Source: Pseudarthrobacter sulfonivorans (GTDB lineage: Bacteria; Actinomycetota; Actinomycetes; Actinomycetales; Micrococcaceae). From it: a stretch of 64,000 nucleotides of DNA. The position numbers and the translations under genes are program-made. The stretch lies in contig NZ_JANFCZ010000012.1 in NCBI RefSeq assembly GCF_024391045.1, forward strand, positions 53,715 through 117,714. Direction: 5' to 3'. The notes below the pieces were generated by a model. It was not told where the DNA came from. It ran no database searches and saw only the letters and a list, made by a program, of their open reading frames with translations. Positions 9,001-17,615 of this stretch are shown here, one piece after another. The first letter of the stretch is position 1, and the number at the start of each line of letters is the position of its first letter.

Positions 9001-9018
9001 GGGGGAGTGTCCCTGGGG

Positions 9019-10443
9019 CTACTTGCTGAGGTTGGCGAGGCGTTCCGGGCTCAGGAGTTCCTGGAGCTGCGCGGAGGTGAGGAGTCCGTGTTCGAGGACC
9101 AGTTCGGCAACGCCTTTACCGGTGGCCAGGGCTTCCTGGGCGATGGCGGTGGCGGTGGCGTAACCGAGGTGCGGGTTCAGTGCCGTAACAAGGCCGATGG
9201 ATTGTTCAACTGTATGCCTGAGGTGCTCGGTGTTGGCAGTGATGCCGCGAACGCAGCGGGCCGTGAGGGTGCGGCAGGCTGCCTCGAGGTGCGAGATGCT
9301 CTTGTGGAGGCTGTGGACGATGATGGGTTCGAAGGCGTTGAGCTGGAGCTGCCCGGCTTCGGCGGCCATGGTGATGGTGACGTCGTTGCCAACGACTTCG
9401 TAAGCCACCTGGCTGACCACTTCCGGGATGACCGGGTTGATCTTGCCGGGCATGATGGAGGAGCCGGACTGCACGGCGGGCAGGTTGATCTCGCCGAAAC
9501 CCGCGCGCGGCCCGGAGGAAAGCAGCCGCAGGTCGTTGCAGATCTTGGAGAGTTTCACGGCCACGCGCTTCAGCACGCCGGACAGGTGAACGAACGCGCC
9601 CACGTCCTGGGTGGCCTCGATGAGGTCGACGGCGGTGACCAGGGGCAGGCCGGTGATCTCGGCCAGGTGCCGGCAGGCTGCTTCCGCGTAGCCGGCGTGG
9701 GCGTTCAGGCCGGTGCCGATGGCGGTGGCGCCGAGGTTGATTTCGTGGATAAGCAGTTCCGCTTCGGCCAGCCGCAGCCGGTCCTCGCCGATGGTCACGG
9801 CGTAGCTCCCGAATTCCTGGCCGAGGGTCATGGGGACGGCATCCTGCAGCTGGGTGCGGCCCATCTTCACCACGGTGCGGAATTCCAGCGACTTCCCGGC
9901 GAAGGCTTCCTCGAGTTCTGCCAGGGCGGCCAGGAGCTCGCGGGCGGCGAGGATGGTGCCCAGTTTCACGGCGGTGGGGTAGACGTCGTTGGTGGACTGG
10001 CTGAGGTTCACATGGTCGTTGGGGTGCAGGCGGGCGTAGTCGCCTTTGGGGTGGCCGAGGATTTCGAGGGCGCGGTTGGCGATGACCTCGTTGGCGTTCA
10101 TGTTCGACGACGTTCCGGCGCCGCCCTGAATCACGTCCACCACGAACTGGTCGCTGAGTTTGCCGTCCATCACATCCGTGCAGGCCTGTTCGATGGCGGT
10201 GGCCCGTTCGGTGTCCAGGAGGCCGAGTTCGTGGTTGGTCCGGGCGGCGGCAAGCTTCACGGCGGCCAGGCCGCGGACCAGATGCAGGTTGGAGGACAGC
10301 GGCTGCCCGGTAATGGGGAAATTCTCCACGGCCCGCAGCGTGTGGACGCCCCAGTAGGCCCCGGCGGGAATGTCGCGGTCGCCGAGGAGATCGTGCTCGG
10401 AGCGTGTGTCCGGGGCGGTTTCGGTGGTGGTCAGGGTTGTCAT
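9019..10443 (-). CDS. aspA: Aspartate ammonia-lyase
   Basis: The start chosen is the ATG at 10443, with GAGG 6 bases upstream; a GTG 12 bases earlier is in frame but has no spacing for a ribosome site. The 474-residue length fits the aspartase/fumarase superfamily. The signature GSSIMPGKINP supplies the catalytic SS loop, and GGAGTSSNMNANEVIANRAL and the TNDVYPTA region are further family hallmarks. It converts L-aspartate to fumarate and ammonia, completing breakdown of asparagine delivered by the neighbouring asparaginase. The preceding asparaginase stop lies inside the leader, so translation is probably coupled. Confidence 0.92.
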   Translation of the reverse strand: MTTLTTTETAPDTRSEHDLLGDRDIPAGAYWGVHTLRAVENFPITGQPLSSNLHLVRGLAAVKLAAARTNHELGLLDTERATAIEQACTDVMDGKLSDQFVVDVIQGGAGTSSNMNANEVIANRALEILGHPKGDYARLHPNDHVNLSQSTNDVYPTAVKLGTILAARELLAALAELEEAFAGKSLEFRTVVKMGRTQLQDAVPMTLGQEFGSYAVTIGEDRLRLAEAELLIHEINLGATAIGTGLNAHAGYAEAACRHLAEITGLPLVTAVDLIEATQDVGAFVHLSGVLKRVAVKLSKICNDLRLLSSGPRAGFGEINLPAVQSGSSIMPGKINPVIPEVVSQVAYEVVGNDVTITMAAEAGQLQLNAFEPIIVHSLHKSISHLEAACRTLTARCVRGITANTEHLRHTVEQSIGLVTALNPHLGYATATAIAQEALATGKGVAELVLEHGLLTSAQLQELLSPERLANLSK

Positions 10444-10451
10444 GGGGGTCC

Positions 10452-11549
10452 TCACGGGGCTTCGTTGACGGGTTTGGACAGGGTTGATGGAGCCAAGAAA
10501 TCTGCGGGCTGGAGCAGGCCGACCGGGTGTCCGCCGCCCAGGACCGGGGTGGTCCCGATGCCGGCCAGCGGTGCGGTGTCGACGCCGAGGGACTCGAGTA
10601 CATGGACGGTCGCGGGCATCCGGGCGCGGTCGCCGCCGTCGGAAATCTTCACAGCCACAGCGCGGGCGTCCGGCAGGCCCACCAGCTGCACACCCTCGAA
10701 GCCGTCCTTCGCCACGGCGCCCGGGAGCAGCCGCATCAGTTCGGTGACGTCCCGGCGCTCGCCGGCCACCATCGCAGGGTGTTGCCGCATGGCGAGTCCA
10801 ACGGCGGCTTCCGCCAGCAGCGGGGATGTTCCGCCCTCGTCGGAGGTGCTTGCTGTGACATCAGCTGTGGCTGCGGCAGCCGCCGCGATGGTGCCGAAGG
10901 CGCGGGCCATGCCGCGCAGGGTGAGGGCGAACAGCGGGGTGCCGCAGCCATCGGTGCTGCGGGCGGACGGTTCCTCGCCGGCAAGTTCAGCGACTGTGGA
11001 CGCAACCAGTTGCTGCAGCGGGTGTGACGGGTCCGCGTAGCCTTTGACCGGCCAGCCGTTGATGACGCACGTTGCGGCCATGGCGGCGTGCTTGCCGGAG
11101 CAATTCTGGGTCACCTGCGTGGGGTGGAGGCCGGCGCGCAGCCAGTTCTCGCGCTCGGCGGTGCCGTAGGGGAGGTCGGTGCTGTTCTCCAGATCGCTGG
11201 CCGCGAGGCCGTGCATGGCGAGGATGCGCTGGGTGCCGCCGCGGTGCCTGGAGCCGCCGGAGTGGCTCGCGGCGGCCAGGGCCAGGAGATCCGCCGGCAG
11301 TTTCAATCCGCCCCGGACCATGGCCACAGCCTGCAGCGGCTTCAGTGCCGAGCGCGGGTAGAACGGAGCCAACGGGTCCCCTGCTGCGGCGAGGATGGTG
11401 CCGTCGGGGGCCGTGGCGATGGCCGAGCCGTAGTGGATGCTTTCCACGAGGCCGTCGCGGGTAGCGACAACCAGGGGTGCGTGCCGCGGAAGGCTCCCGG
11501 GAGTGCAGGGAGAAGCAGTCTGGGCAGCATGAAGTGCAGGGGCGGGCAT
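10452..11549 (-). CDS. L-asparaginase of the asparaginase II (rhizobial AnsA-like) family
   Basis: The 365-residue protein belongs to the Asparaginase_II family, distinct from the E. coli AnsB fold. FYPRSALKPLQAVAM carries the serine/lysine of the proposed active site, AAASHSGGSRHRGG the second serine region, and NCSGKHAAM and STDGCGTP the conserved cysteines. GAGG lies 5 bases before the ATG at 11549. The enzyme hydrolyses asparagine to aspartate and ammonia in the cytoplasm. It is followed directly by aspartase and then a permease, so the operon imports asparagine and feeds fumarate to the TCA cycle while releasing two ammonia. Confidence 0.9.
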   Translation of the reverse strand: MPAPALHAAQTASPCTPGSLPRHAPLVVATRDGLVESIHYGSAIATAPDGTILAAAGDPLAPFYPRSALKPLQAVAMVRGGLKLPADLLALAAASHSGGSRHRGGTQRILAMHGLAASDLENSTDLPYGTAERENWLRAGLHPTQVTQNCSGKHAAMAATCVINGWPVKGYADPSHPLQQLVASTVAELAGEEPSARSTDGCGTPLFALTLRGMARAFGTIAAAAAATADVTASTSDEGGTSPLLAEAAVGLAMRQHPAMVAGERRDVTELMRLLPGAVAKDGFEGVQLVGLPDARAVAVKISDGGDRARMPATVHVLESLGVDTAPLAGIGTTPVLGGGHPVGLLQPADFLAPSTLSKPVNEAP

Positions 11550-11606
11550 GGAGTCCTCGGGTTACTGGTGACGGGATACTTGCTGAGGCGTTAGTGAGCT
11601 GGGGCG

Positions 11607-12392
11607 TTAGTGATTGAGGATGGAATCGAGGGCGACGCCCACGGCACGCAGGTGTTCGGCCATCGCGTGGCTGGCTTCGTCCGCCTTGCCGGCCTCGATG
11701 GCGGCGAGGATCCGCTGGTGTTCGCTGTCCGAGGCGTGCTGGCGGGCGGCCACCATGTTCAGGGTTTCGGACTGGAAGGCCAGGGCTCCCCGGATGTCAG
11801 CCACCACGCTGGCAAACACCTTGTTTCCGCTGGCCCGCGCGATGGCGGCATGGAAGCTGGAGTCCAGGGCCACCCAGGACTCGGGGTCAGTTTCGGTGAT
11901 CATGGCCGCGACAATGTGCCGCATCGTCCCGAGTTCGTCCTCGGTCCGCCGCACGGCAGCCAGCCCGGCGGCGGGAACCTCGATATGGGGCCGGGCCTCG
12001 GTGAGGTCCCCGGCGGAGTAGTGCCCCAGCGTGAGGTCGTTTGCCACCTTGTTGGCCACCACGAAGGTGCCCTTGCCGGTCTTGGTCACCGTCAGGCCCA
12101 GTGCTGTGCAGGAACGGAGCGCTTCGCGGATGACCGAGCGGCTGACCCCGTACTGCTGCGACAGGGAAGCCTCGGAACTGAGCTTCCCGCCCACGGCCAC
12201 CGTGCCGGACTCGATGTCCGCGCGGATGGCGTTGAATACTGCTTCGGCCGCGCTGAGCCGGGCCAGGGGCTGGGTCGGCACCTGAACCGGCACCTCAACC
12301 GGCGTCTGGGTCGGGCTGGATGGCTGGCTGGGGGACCGCTCACTCAAGTGCTCTGCAGGCTGTCCTGCTGTCCGGCTGTCTGACAGGTTCAC
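11607..12392 (-). CDS. FadR-type GntR regulator of the asparagine operon
   Basis: The reading frame is open further upstream but would overlap the anti-sigma gene. I place the start at the GTG at 12392, giving 261 residues. The N-terminal winged helix includes GGKLSSEASLSQQYGVSRSVIREALRSC, and the rest is an all-helical FCD ligand domain with metal-binding residues in DSSFHAAIARASGN and SEHQRILAAIEAG. It sits 57 bp before the asparaginase gene on the same strand. Regulation of asparagine/aspartate use is inferred from position. The transcript looks leaderless (see the promoter entry). Confidence 0.85.
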   Translation of the reverse strand: MNLSDSRTAGQPAEHLSERSPSQPSSPTQTPVEVPVQVPTQPLARLSAAEAVFNAIRADIESGTVAVGGKLSSEASLSQQYGVSRSVIREALRSCTALGLTVTKTGKGTFVVANKVANDLTLGHYSAGDLTEARPHIEVPAAGLAAVRRTEDELGTMRHIVAAMITETDPESWVALDSSFHAAIARASGNKVFASVVADIRGALAFQSETLNMVAARQHASDSEHQRILAAIEAGKADEASHAMAEHLRAVGVALDSILNH

Positions 12393-12399
12393 GCTTACA

Positions 12400-12428
12400 A
12401 ATATGGCCGCGGTCACACTGCATGTCAA
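12400..12428 (-). promoter_or_regulatory. Strong sigma-70-type promoter of the GntR regulator, leaderless
   Basis: On the reverse strand TTGACA (12428-12423), a 17-bp spacer and CATATT (12405-12400) form a near-consensus promoter. The expected transcription start, 6-7 bases further on, coincides with the GTG at 12392, and there is no Shine-Dalgarno sequence. Leaderless mRNAs are common in actinobacteria, and this supports the chosen start. Confidence 0.6.
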
Positions 12429-12516
12429 ACTACCGCCGGCCGTCGGCTCCCGAAGTATCCGCGAACCGGTGCGTCGGCACGGAACCAGAGGCCGCCGTCG
12501 TTCTTGCCGCAGTTTC

Positions 12517-12789
12517 CTAGAATTTTTCCAGGCGCCGCAGCGCCGGGCCGGGGTCCACCCCAGCGTCGGCGGCTGCGAGCAGCAGCAGCGAGCGTGCCTC
12601 TTCGAAGCAGGCACTGCAGCCCGACAGGTGCGCCCGGAGCGCCGGCATGCTGTCCGGCGAGCCGCTCAGCATGATTTCCACGTAGGTGTCAACGGTGTCA
12701 AAGCAGTCGTTGCAGGAAAGCCACGGCTCGGCGGCCAGGGTCAACCGGCGCACTGCTTCCGGGGTCAGGTTTCGGCGGGGCGTAGTCAT
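12517..12789 (-). CDS. Zinc-finger anti-sigma factor-like protein
   Basis: This 90-residue protein overlaps the sigma-factor stop by ATGA. It has two Cys pairs: C26xxC29 and the HxxxCxxC motif at 54-61 (HLSGCSAC). The HxxxCxxC signature is that of ZAS-type anti-sigma factors such as RsrA. It has no membrane segment, so it would hold the sigma factor in the cytoplasm and could sense redox through the Cys residues. Coupled translation with the sigma gene supports the partner role. Confidence 0.78.
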   Translation of the reverse strand: MTTPRRNLTPEAVRRLTLAAEPWLSCNDCFDTVDTYVEIMLSGSPDSMPALRAHLSGCSACFEEARSLLLLAAADAGVDPGPALRRLEKF

Positions 12790-13457
12790 GGGATCACTCT
12801 CGGTGTGGTTGGTGCAGCGGGGAGGTAGCCGGCGAGCGTGAGGTGCGCCCGGAGCCGGCCACGGGCGTCGTGAAGAGCTTTGTAGAGGGCGTTGCGCGTG
12901 GTGCCTAAACGGTCGGCCAGCACGTCGATGGGCACCTCATCCACCACCAGCGCGAGCACCACCCGGCGCTGGTGGGGCGTGAGGGCCTCGTCGATTGCTT
13001 GTCCGACGGCGGCCGAAAGTTCCGTGCCTTCGAGCAGTTGCTCGGGGGAGCTTTGGGTGGCCTGCCGCTCCAGGATGGAGTCGAGGCCGACGTCGCGGTG
13101 GCGCCACATGTTCCGCCGCACCTCGACGGCGGCGTGCAGGATGCCGAACTTGTACGCCCAGGTGGTGAACCGGCTGCGGCCTTCGAAGCTGGACAGTTTG
13201 CCGAGCACGTCCACCATGGCTTCGTCGGCCGCCTGGTTCACCAGCTCGTCGAGGCGGACGGCGCCGATGGCCGGCAGTCCGTAGTACATCTGCGACACCT
13301 GGTGCCGGGCCGCCTTAACCAGCAGCTGGTGGAGCTGCAGGAGTGCCGCATCGTGCCCGGGGCCGGGTGTGCTGAGGAGCGTCACCCAGCCAGGGTCGGG
13401 GGGTCTGGGCCGCACCTGCTGCGTATCCGTCAGCTCCGGGCCGTCCAACGTGGTCAT
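12786..13457 (-). CDS. RNA polymerase sigma factor, ECF-like
   Basis: Starting at the ATG at 13457 (GGGAG 7 bases upstream) gives 223 residues. Region 2 is seen in FEGRSRFTTWAYKFGILHAAVEV, and region 4 in LTPHQRRVVLALVVDEVPIDVLADRLGTTRNALYKAL with the -35-recognition helix. No region 1.1 or 3 is apparent, matching ECF sigma factors. It sits between a small upstream gene and its putative anti-sigma factor, all translationally coupled. The regulon is unknown. The divergent secreted-protein gene across a 148-bp gap is an obvious candidate target. Confidence 0.85.
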   Translation of the reverse strand: MTTLDGPELTDTQQVRPRPPDPGWVTLLSTPGPGHDAALLQLHQLLVKAARHQVSQMYYGLPAIGAVRLDELVNQAADEAMVDVLGKLSSFEGRSRFTTWAYKFGILHAAVEVRRNMWRHRDVGLDSILERQATQSSPEQLLEGTELSAAVGQAIDEALTPHQRRVVLALVVDEVPIDVLADRLGTTRNALYKALHDARGRLRAHLTLAGYLPAAPTTPRVIP

Positions 13458-13461
13458 GCGA

Positions 13462-13710
13462 CTACTCCCGTCCGCTGAATTCACCCGCGGGCCCGGCGAT
13501 GCGGACCGCCAATTCCGGCGTGCAACCCTTGTCCACCAGCTTGAGCAGCTCGTGGATGTCCACTCCCCGGGTGGCCGCCATGCGTGACGCCAGAGTAGCA
13601 GGGAACCCTGCCTCGATCAGCAGCCGCCCGCGCCAGGCAACGATTGCGTCCCACTCGTTTCGGGGCGATCCGGCCCCCGTCTGTGCTTCTACTTCCCGTT
13701 GAGTCTTCAT
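13462..13710 (-). CDS. Small conserved-looking protein at head of the sigma/anti-sigma operon
   Basis: I do not recognise the family of this 82-residue protein. It is soluble and basic-acidic mixed, with repeated helical segments (AIVAWRGRLLIEAGFPATLASRMA; VDIHELLKLVDKGCTPELAVRI). Its stop lies 4 bp before the sigma-factor start, so the three genes form one operon. Codon usage is normal for the window, which supports a real gene. A role in sensing or in adjusting the sigma/anti-sigma pair is only an inference from position. Confidence 0.65.
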   Translation of the reverse strand: MKTQREVEAQTGAGSPRNEWDAIVAWRGRLLIEAGFPATLASRMAATRGVDIHELLKLVDKGCTPELAVRIAGPAGEFSGRE

Positions 13711-13858
13711 ACCCAGTTAGTGTCACGCGGGCCTCCGCACTTACCTGCTTGGTGGAAAGCCGCGCGGAAAAGATTCCGTCGGAGCGGGGGTAAGACCCCG
13801 GCGCGAAAAGACACTAATGTGCCATGGGCGCCCCGCCCATGTGAAAGGAGATTCAACC

Positions 13859-14581
13859 GTGGAAACGATGACATCCCACAGGCGGCCCAAGCTCGCCGTC
13901 GTGTTTGCCCTGCTGGCTGTTTCCGGCGGCCTGACCGCCGCCTATTCCGTGGGGGCGGCGCCCGACCAGTCCACGTTCCAGGAAGCCGCAACGGTATCGA
14001 TGGCCCACAACCATGGTTCCGGCAGCTCCAGCTCCGTTCCAGCCGCACAGCTTGAGTTGCGCCTGTCAATGCGGACACTGTGGGCACAGCACATGGAATG
14101 GACCCGCCTTGCGATCGTTGATTTTGCCTCCGGATCGGCCGGCTTCGACACCACTGCAGGGCGGCTGCTGCAGGATCAGGCGGACATCGGCGATGCCATC
14201 AAGCCCTTCTATGGTGATGCTGCCGGCGCCCGGTTGACCACCCTGCTGCAAACACACATCACCGAATTCGTCGGCCTGTTCCAGGCGGCCAAGGCCCAGG
14301 ACGCCGCAGGCCTGGAAACGGCCAAAACTGCCGTTTACGCCAATGCCCGGGAAATCGCCGACTTCCTGGCCGCCGCCAACCCGCAAAGCTGGAAGCAGGA
14401 CGAGATGCGCTCCATGATGAAGGAACACATCGACCAGACCATCTCCTACGGGAGCGCTGAGCTGAACGGACGGTATGCCGAAGGCATCGCCACCTATGAC
14501 CTCGCGGAACAGCACATGCTGATGATGGCGGACGACCTCAGCGACGTCATCATCAATGCCTTCCCCGGCAGGTTCCGCTGA
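13859..14581 (+). CDS. Secreted helical protein of unknown function
   Basis: The GTG at 13859 is preceded by AAAGGAG at 8 bases; an in-frame ATG at 13868 is too far. The 240-residue product begins with a basic segment and a hydrophobic stretch (LAVVFALLAVSGGLTAAY), consistent with a signal peptide, then a His/Ser-rich linker (AHNHGSGSSSSVP). The mature part is helical with the motifs LRTLW-like MRTLWAQHMEWTRLAIVDF, LQDQADIGDAIKPFYGDAAG and TYDLAEQHMLMMADDLSD. I know similar proteins from Bacillus and others, but with no proven role. It is divergent from the sigma operon. Confidence 0.75.
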   Translation: METMTSHRRPKLAVVFALLAVSGGLTAAYSVGAAPDQSTFQEAATVSMAHNHGSGSSSSVPAAQLELRLSMRTLWAQHMEWTRLAIVDFASGSAGFDTTAGRLLQDQADIGDAIKPFYGDAAGARLTTLLQTHITEFVGLFQAAKAQDAAGLETAKTAVYANAREIADFLAAANPQSWKQDEMRSMMKEHIDQTISYGSAELNGRYAEGIATYDLAEQHMLMMADDLSDVIINAFPGRFR

Positions 14582-14592
14582 ATCGTCGGCCT

Positions 14593-16080
14593 TCAACGGA
14601 GTTCGCGCATGACCTTGTGATGGGTGATTTCGTCGTGGCCACGCTCGCCGGGGAACGCATCCCCCACGGTCCCCGGCATGTCTTCGCCCTGCTGTGGCCT
14701 GCGGCCGCCGGCTTGCCCGAACGCGAAGAGCGCGGCAACGGTGGTGAGGGCAAAGCAAACCACAGGCACCCAAAGTGCTGCGAGCACGGCGATCAGTGCC
14801 CCGGAAGACTCCTCAATCGCGAAGTAGAGTCCGCCTGCCGCTGCTATTCCGAGTGCGGAGCCCGTTTGTTGAACTGTATTCAGTACCCCCGACGCCGTGC
14901 CGGCAAGGTCAGGTGCCACCTCCCGCAACGCGATGTCCACAAGGGGCATCGCCACAAAGATGAGGCCGACTCCGGCTGCGGCCATCGGCAGCACGAGTAC
15001 CCATGCGTTGAACGGCATACCGGCTTCGAGCACAAGGCGCACCCACAGGAATGCGGCTGACTGCACAAGACCGCCGACGAGGACCAGGCTGACTCCATGG
15101 CGCTTGCTCAACGGCACGGCGACGGCTGATCCGGCCATGGCGCCCAGGCTGATCGGCAGCAGGATCAGGCCGAACTCCAGGGGGCTGAGTTTGATGATCT
15201 GCTGGAGGTAGAAGCCGAGCACCATCGCGTAGCTGCCCGAGCCGAAGGCGAAGAGCAGCTGCACGAGGGCCGAGCCTGAGAACGGCCTCACCTTGAACAG
15301 TTCGGCGGATATCAGCGGCGCCTTGCCCGCTGCCGTCAGCCGCCGTTCGACCCGGGTGAAGGCGGCAAGCATCACCACCGCTACTGCGATGAGTGCCCAA
15401 ATCCACCATTGCCACCGGTTCAGGTGGCCCGTGGTCAGTGCGAAGACGACCAGGAAGATGGCACCGCCGGAGAGCACGGCGCCGCTGACATCCAGACGGT
15501 TCGCCTCGGTCGCGACAGCTTTCGGGAGGCAGGCTAACGCGACAACCAGCGCGATAAGCCCGACGGGGACGTTGATCACGAAAATACTCCGCCAGCCCAT
15601 GCCGAACGCGTCGGAGGTGACAAGCCAGCCGCCCAGGAGCTGGCCGGCAACAGTGCCGAGCACGCTCATCGAGCCGATTGCCGCGTACAGGGGCGCGCGT
15701 TTCTCCGGCGGATAGAGCACCTGAACGTAAGCGAGGACCTGGGGGATCATCAGGCCGGCCAGGGCGCCTTGGGCTATCCGGAATCCCACCAGGGACGCCC
15801 CGTTCCAGGCGAGGGTTGCCCCGAGCGATGCGGCCAGGAAGCCGAACAGACTGAGGGCGAAGACCGTCCGCCGCTCGAACCTGTCCCCGAGACGGCCGCC
15901 CAGGAGGAGGGTCGATGCGAAGGCGATCATGTAGCCGGCAATCGTCCACTCAAGTTCGACCGGGCTGGCACCGAGATCGCCCTGAATTGAGGGCAAGGCA
16001 ACGTTTGTGATCATCGTGTCCATGAGGTCCATGAATGATGCGGTGAGCAGCGCCGCCATGGCTAGGGATTGCTTCTTCAT
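14593..16080 (-). CDS. MFS drug/proton antiporter of the 14-TM DHA2 type
   Basis: Starting at the ATG at 16080 (GGAG 7 bases upstream) gives 495 residues. The first membrane segment is followed by MDTMITNVALPSIQGDLG, the motif typical of DHA2 exporters (EmrB/QacA type), then LGGRLGDRFERR (motif A) and GPTVAGQLLGGW-like GTVAGQLLGGWL (motif C). About 14 hydrophobic segments are present. It is divergent from a TetR gene across a 102-bp region with a palindromic operator, the usual arrangement for a repressed multidrug exporter. The substrate is unknown. Confidence 0.88.
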   Translation of the reverse strand: MKKQSLAMAALLTASFMDLMDTMITNVALPSIQGDLGASPVELEWTIAGYMIAFASTLLLGGRLGDRFERRTVFALSLFGFLAASLGATLAWNGASLVGFRIAQGALAGLMIPQVLAYVQVLYPPEKRAPLYAAIGSMSVLGTVAGQLLGGWLVTSDAFGMGWRSIFVINVPVGLIALVVALACLPKAVATEANRLDVSGAVLSGGAIFLVVFALTTGHLNRWQWWIWALIAVAVVMLAAFTRVERRLTAAGKAPLISAELFKVRPFSGSALVQLLFAFGSGSYAMVLGFYLQQIIKLSPLEFGLILLPISLGAMAGSAVAVPLSKRHGVSLVLVGGLVQSAAFLWVRLVLEAGMPFNAWVLVLPMAAAGVGLIFVAMPLVDIALREVAPDLAGTASGVLNTVQQTGSALGIAAAGGLYFAIEESSGALIAVLAALWVPVVCFALTTVAALFAFGQAGGRRPQQGEDMPGTVGDAFPGERGHDEITHHKVMRELR

Positions 16081-16119
16081 CGGGGGTCTCCGGTTCGAGA
16101 ATAATTGCGATCTATTTAC

Positions 16120-16136
16120 TGTGTATGGCATACGCA
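16120..16136. promoter_or_regulatory. Palindromic TetR operator candidate
   Basis: TGTGTATGGCATACGCA is a palindrome around one central G: GTATG-G-CATAC is perfect, and two of three outer pairs match. It lies 40 bp before the MFS start and 47 bp before the TetR start, where one bound dimer could control both genes. Binding is inferred. Confidence 0.6.
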
Positions 16137-16182
16137 ATACTTAGACGCTACTGTGAATGTTGTGCGCAGTCAACAGGAGCAG

Positions 16183-16884
16183 ATGTCCGAGTCCGAATTG
16201 CTCAAAATCGCGGGGTTGCCCCAAGTGGTCCGGCTCGCCTGGGGGCTGGGCGGGACGACGAACCGCGGGCCCAAACCGAAGCAGAGCACCGAACGCATTC
16301 TCGCCACGGCAATTCAGCTCGCCGACGATGAGGGTCTGGAGCGGCTCTCGATGGCGGCCCTGGCCAAACCCCTGGGTCTCGCGACGACGGCACTTTACCG
16401 TTACGTGGATTCAAAGGAGGCTCTCATTGAGCTGATGGTCGACGCCGCAGTCGGGCGCCCGCCCGCCAGCGCGCCGGCCAGTGGGTGGAGTGAGAATGCC
16501 AGGGCCTGGGCACTCGCCCTGATGGATGTCTATGCGCTCCATCCATGGCTGAGCGACGTTGTCATCACCAGCATGCCCCGCACGCCCAACAGCTTTGCGT
16601 GGATCGAATCGCTGCTGGAGAGCCTTGCCGACTCTCCCTTGACGGAAAGCGAGCGGCTGAGTGCAGCGCTGATGTTGCAGGGAACTGTGCGGACTTACGC
16701 GGCCATGATCCGCAGCCTGCCGGAGGGCCCGGAGGTCAATGCCCCCTTTTTTTCCCTGCTCCCGGCCCTCGGCGCTGGCGCGTACCCCCGGCTGATTGCC
16801 GAACTGCAGCGGGAGCGAGACTCCGTATCCGGCGAATTCCTGTTCGCTCTTGAAGCATCACTGAGGGGCCTCGCTGCCTCATGA
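16183..16884 (+). CDS. TetR family regulator of the adjacent MFS exporter
   Basis: The start is the ATG at 16183 after AGGAG; upstream in-frame starts have no ribosome site. The 233-residue protein has its helix-turn-helix around residues 30-75 (ILATAIQLADDEGLERLSMAALAKPLGLATTALYRYVDSKEAL). The C-terminal part matches the TetR_C_1 (tetracycline-repressor-like) ligand domain. The divergent DHA2 exporter and the palindrome between them make it the likely ligand-released repressor of that exporter. Confidence 0.88.
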   Translation: MSESELLKIAGLPQVVRLAWGLGGTTNRGPKPKQSTERILATAIQLADDEGLERLSMAALAKPLGLATTALYRYVDSKEALIELMVDAAVGRPPASAPASGWSENARAWALALMDVYALHPWLSDVVITSMPRTPNSFAWIESLLESLADSPLTESERLSAALMLQGTVRTYAAMIRSLPEGPEVNAPFFSLLPALGAGAYPRLIAELQRERDSVSGEFLFALEASLRGLAAS

Positions 16885-16922
16885 GCACTGCGGTGCCGTC
16901 CTCTCGTGCTGTACAACTGACC

Positions 16923-17009
16923 GGTACGTTCGTGCCGCTTGGCCCCTGCTAGGCGGGGTTCTTTTGCGGCCCCTGCTTCAGGCAGGCCGGAACGGCACGA
17001 TCGTACCTA
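16923..17009. repeat. First pair of HipB-operator-like sites, 3' of dedA
   Basis: GGTACGTTCGTGCC (16923-16936) and GGCACGATCGTACC (16994-17007) are near-palindromes facing each other. The second sits in a 20-bp sequence (16990-17009) that recurs exactly at 17836-17855, just upstream of hipB. The 66-67 bp spacing between partners is also the same at both places, although the DNA between them is unrelated. The pair overlaps the dedA stop. See the findings. Confidence 0.6.
16943..16965 (+). terminator. Terminator after the TetR gene
   Basis: CCCC (16943-16946) pairs with GGGG (16955-16958) across an 8-base loop, and TTCTTTT follows at once. It is the expected simple intrinsic terminator for the TetR gene, about 60 bp past its stop. 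Confidence 0.55.
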
Positions 17010-17615
17010 CGCCCGTTCCTTCCGCCAGGCCCGCACGCGCCACGCCACCAATGCGGCCACGGCCACAACTGCAATGACGACGGCGATGTCCTGGCCGGCT
17101 GCCTTGGCCACGGTCTCGTAGGAGTTGCCGGCAAGGAAGCCCAGTAGGACGAAGCCGACGCCCCACGTGAGGCCGCCGGCCGCGTTGAAGAGCAGGAACC
17201 GGCCGTAGGGCATCCGCGACGTCCCGGCCAAAGCGGGCATCGTTGCACGGAAGAAGGCCACGAACCGTCCCAGGAAGACCGCCCAGCCACCTCTGCGGCG
17301 CAGGAAGACCTGGGCCTTGTTCACCCTTTTCCTGTGACGTTTCATCCATCCGGACTTCACTAAACGCGGGCCCAGATGCTTCCCGACCTCATAGCCCACG
17401 GTGTCACCTAGGATGGCGGCCACCACGACGATGACCATCATCAGCGGCAACTGAACCTCGCCGCGGCTGGCCACCACACCGCCCAGCACAGCAGCCGTTT
17501 CACCCGGAATTACAAAGCCGACGAACAGTGCATCTTCGGCGAACACCAGGCAGAAGACGGCGAGGTAGGCCACGAGCGGGCTGACGTTCAGGATGCCGTC
17601 GATGAAGCCGCTCAT
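17007..17615 (-). CDS. DedA family membrane protein
   Basis: This 202-residue integral membrane protein has 4-6 hydrophobic segments and the DedA motifs FxGxxIPGE (FVGFVIPGETAAVLGG), GDTVGYEVGKHLGP and FLGRFVAFFRATMPALAGTSRMPYGRF, in which conserved Arg residues serve proton-coupled transport. DedA proteins include flippases that recycle undecaprenyl phosphate or phospholipids at the plasma membrane. It stands alone between the TetR and hipB genes, and its stop codon overlaps a HipB-operator-like site. Confidence 0.88.
   Translation of the reverse strand: MSGFIDGILNVSPLVAYLAVFCLVFAEDALFVGFVIPGETAAVLGGVVASRGEVQLPLMMVIVVVAAILGDTVGYEVGKHLGPRLVKSGWMKRHRKRVNKAQVFLRRRGGWAVFLGRFVAFFRATMPALAGTSRMPYGRFLLFNAAGGLTWGVGFVLLGFLAGNSYETVAKAAGQDIAVVIAVVAVAALVAWRVRAWRKERA

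Noticed and set aside
8902..11040. Long open frame on the + strand across the asparagine operon
   Set aside because: The opposite strand encodes permease, aspartase and asparaginase with full family motifs. The + frame is Gly/Val-rich shadow coding typical of GC-rich DNA.
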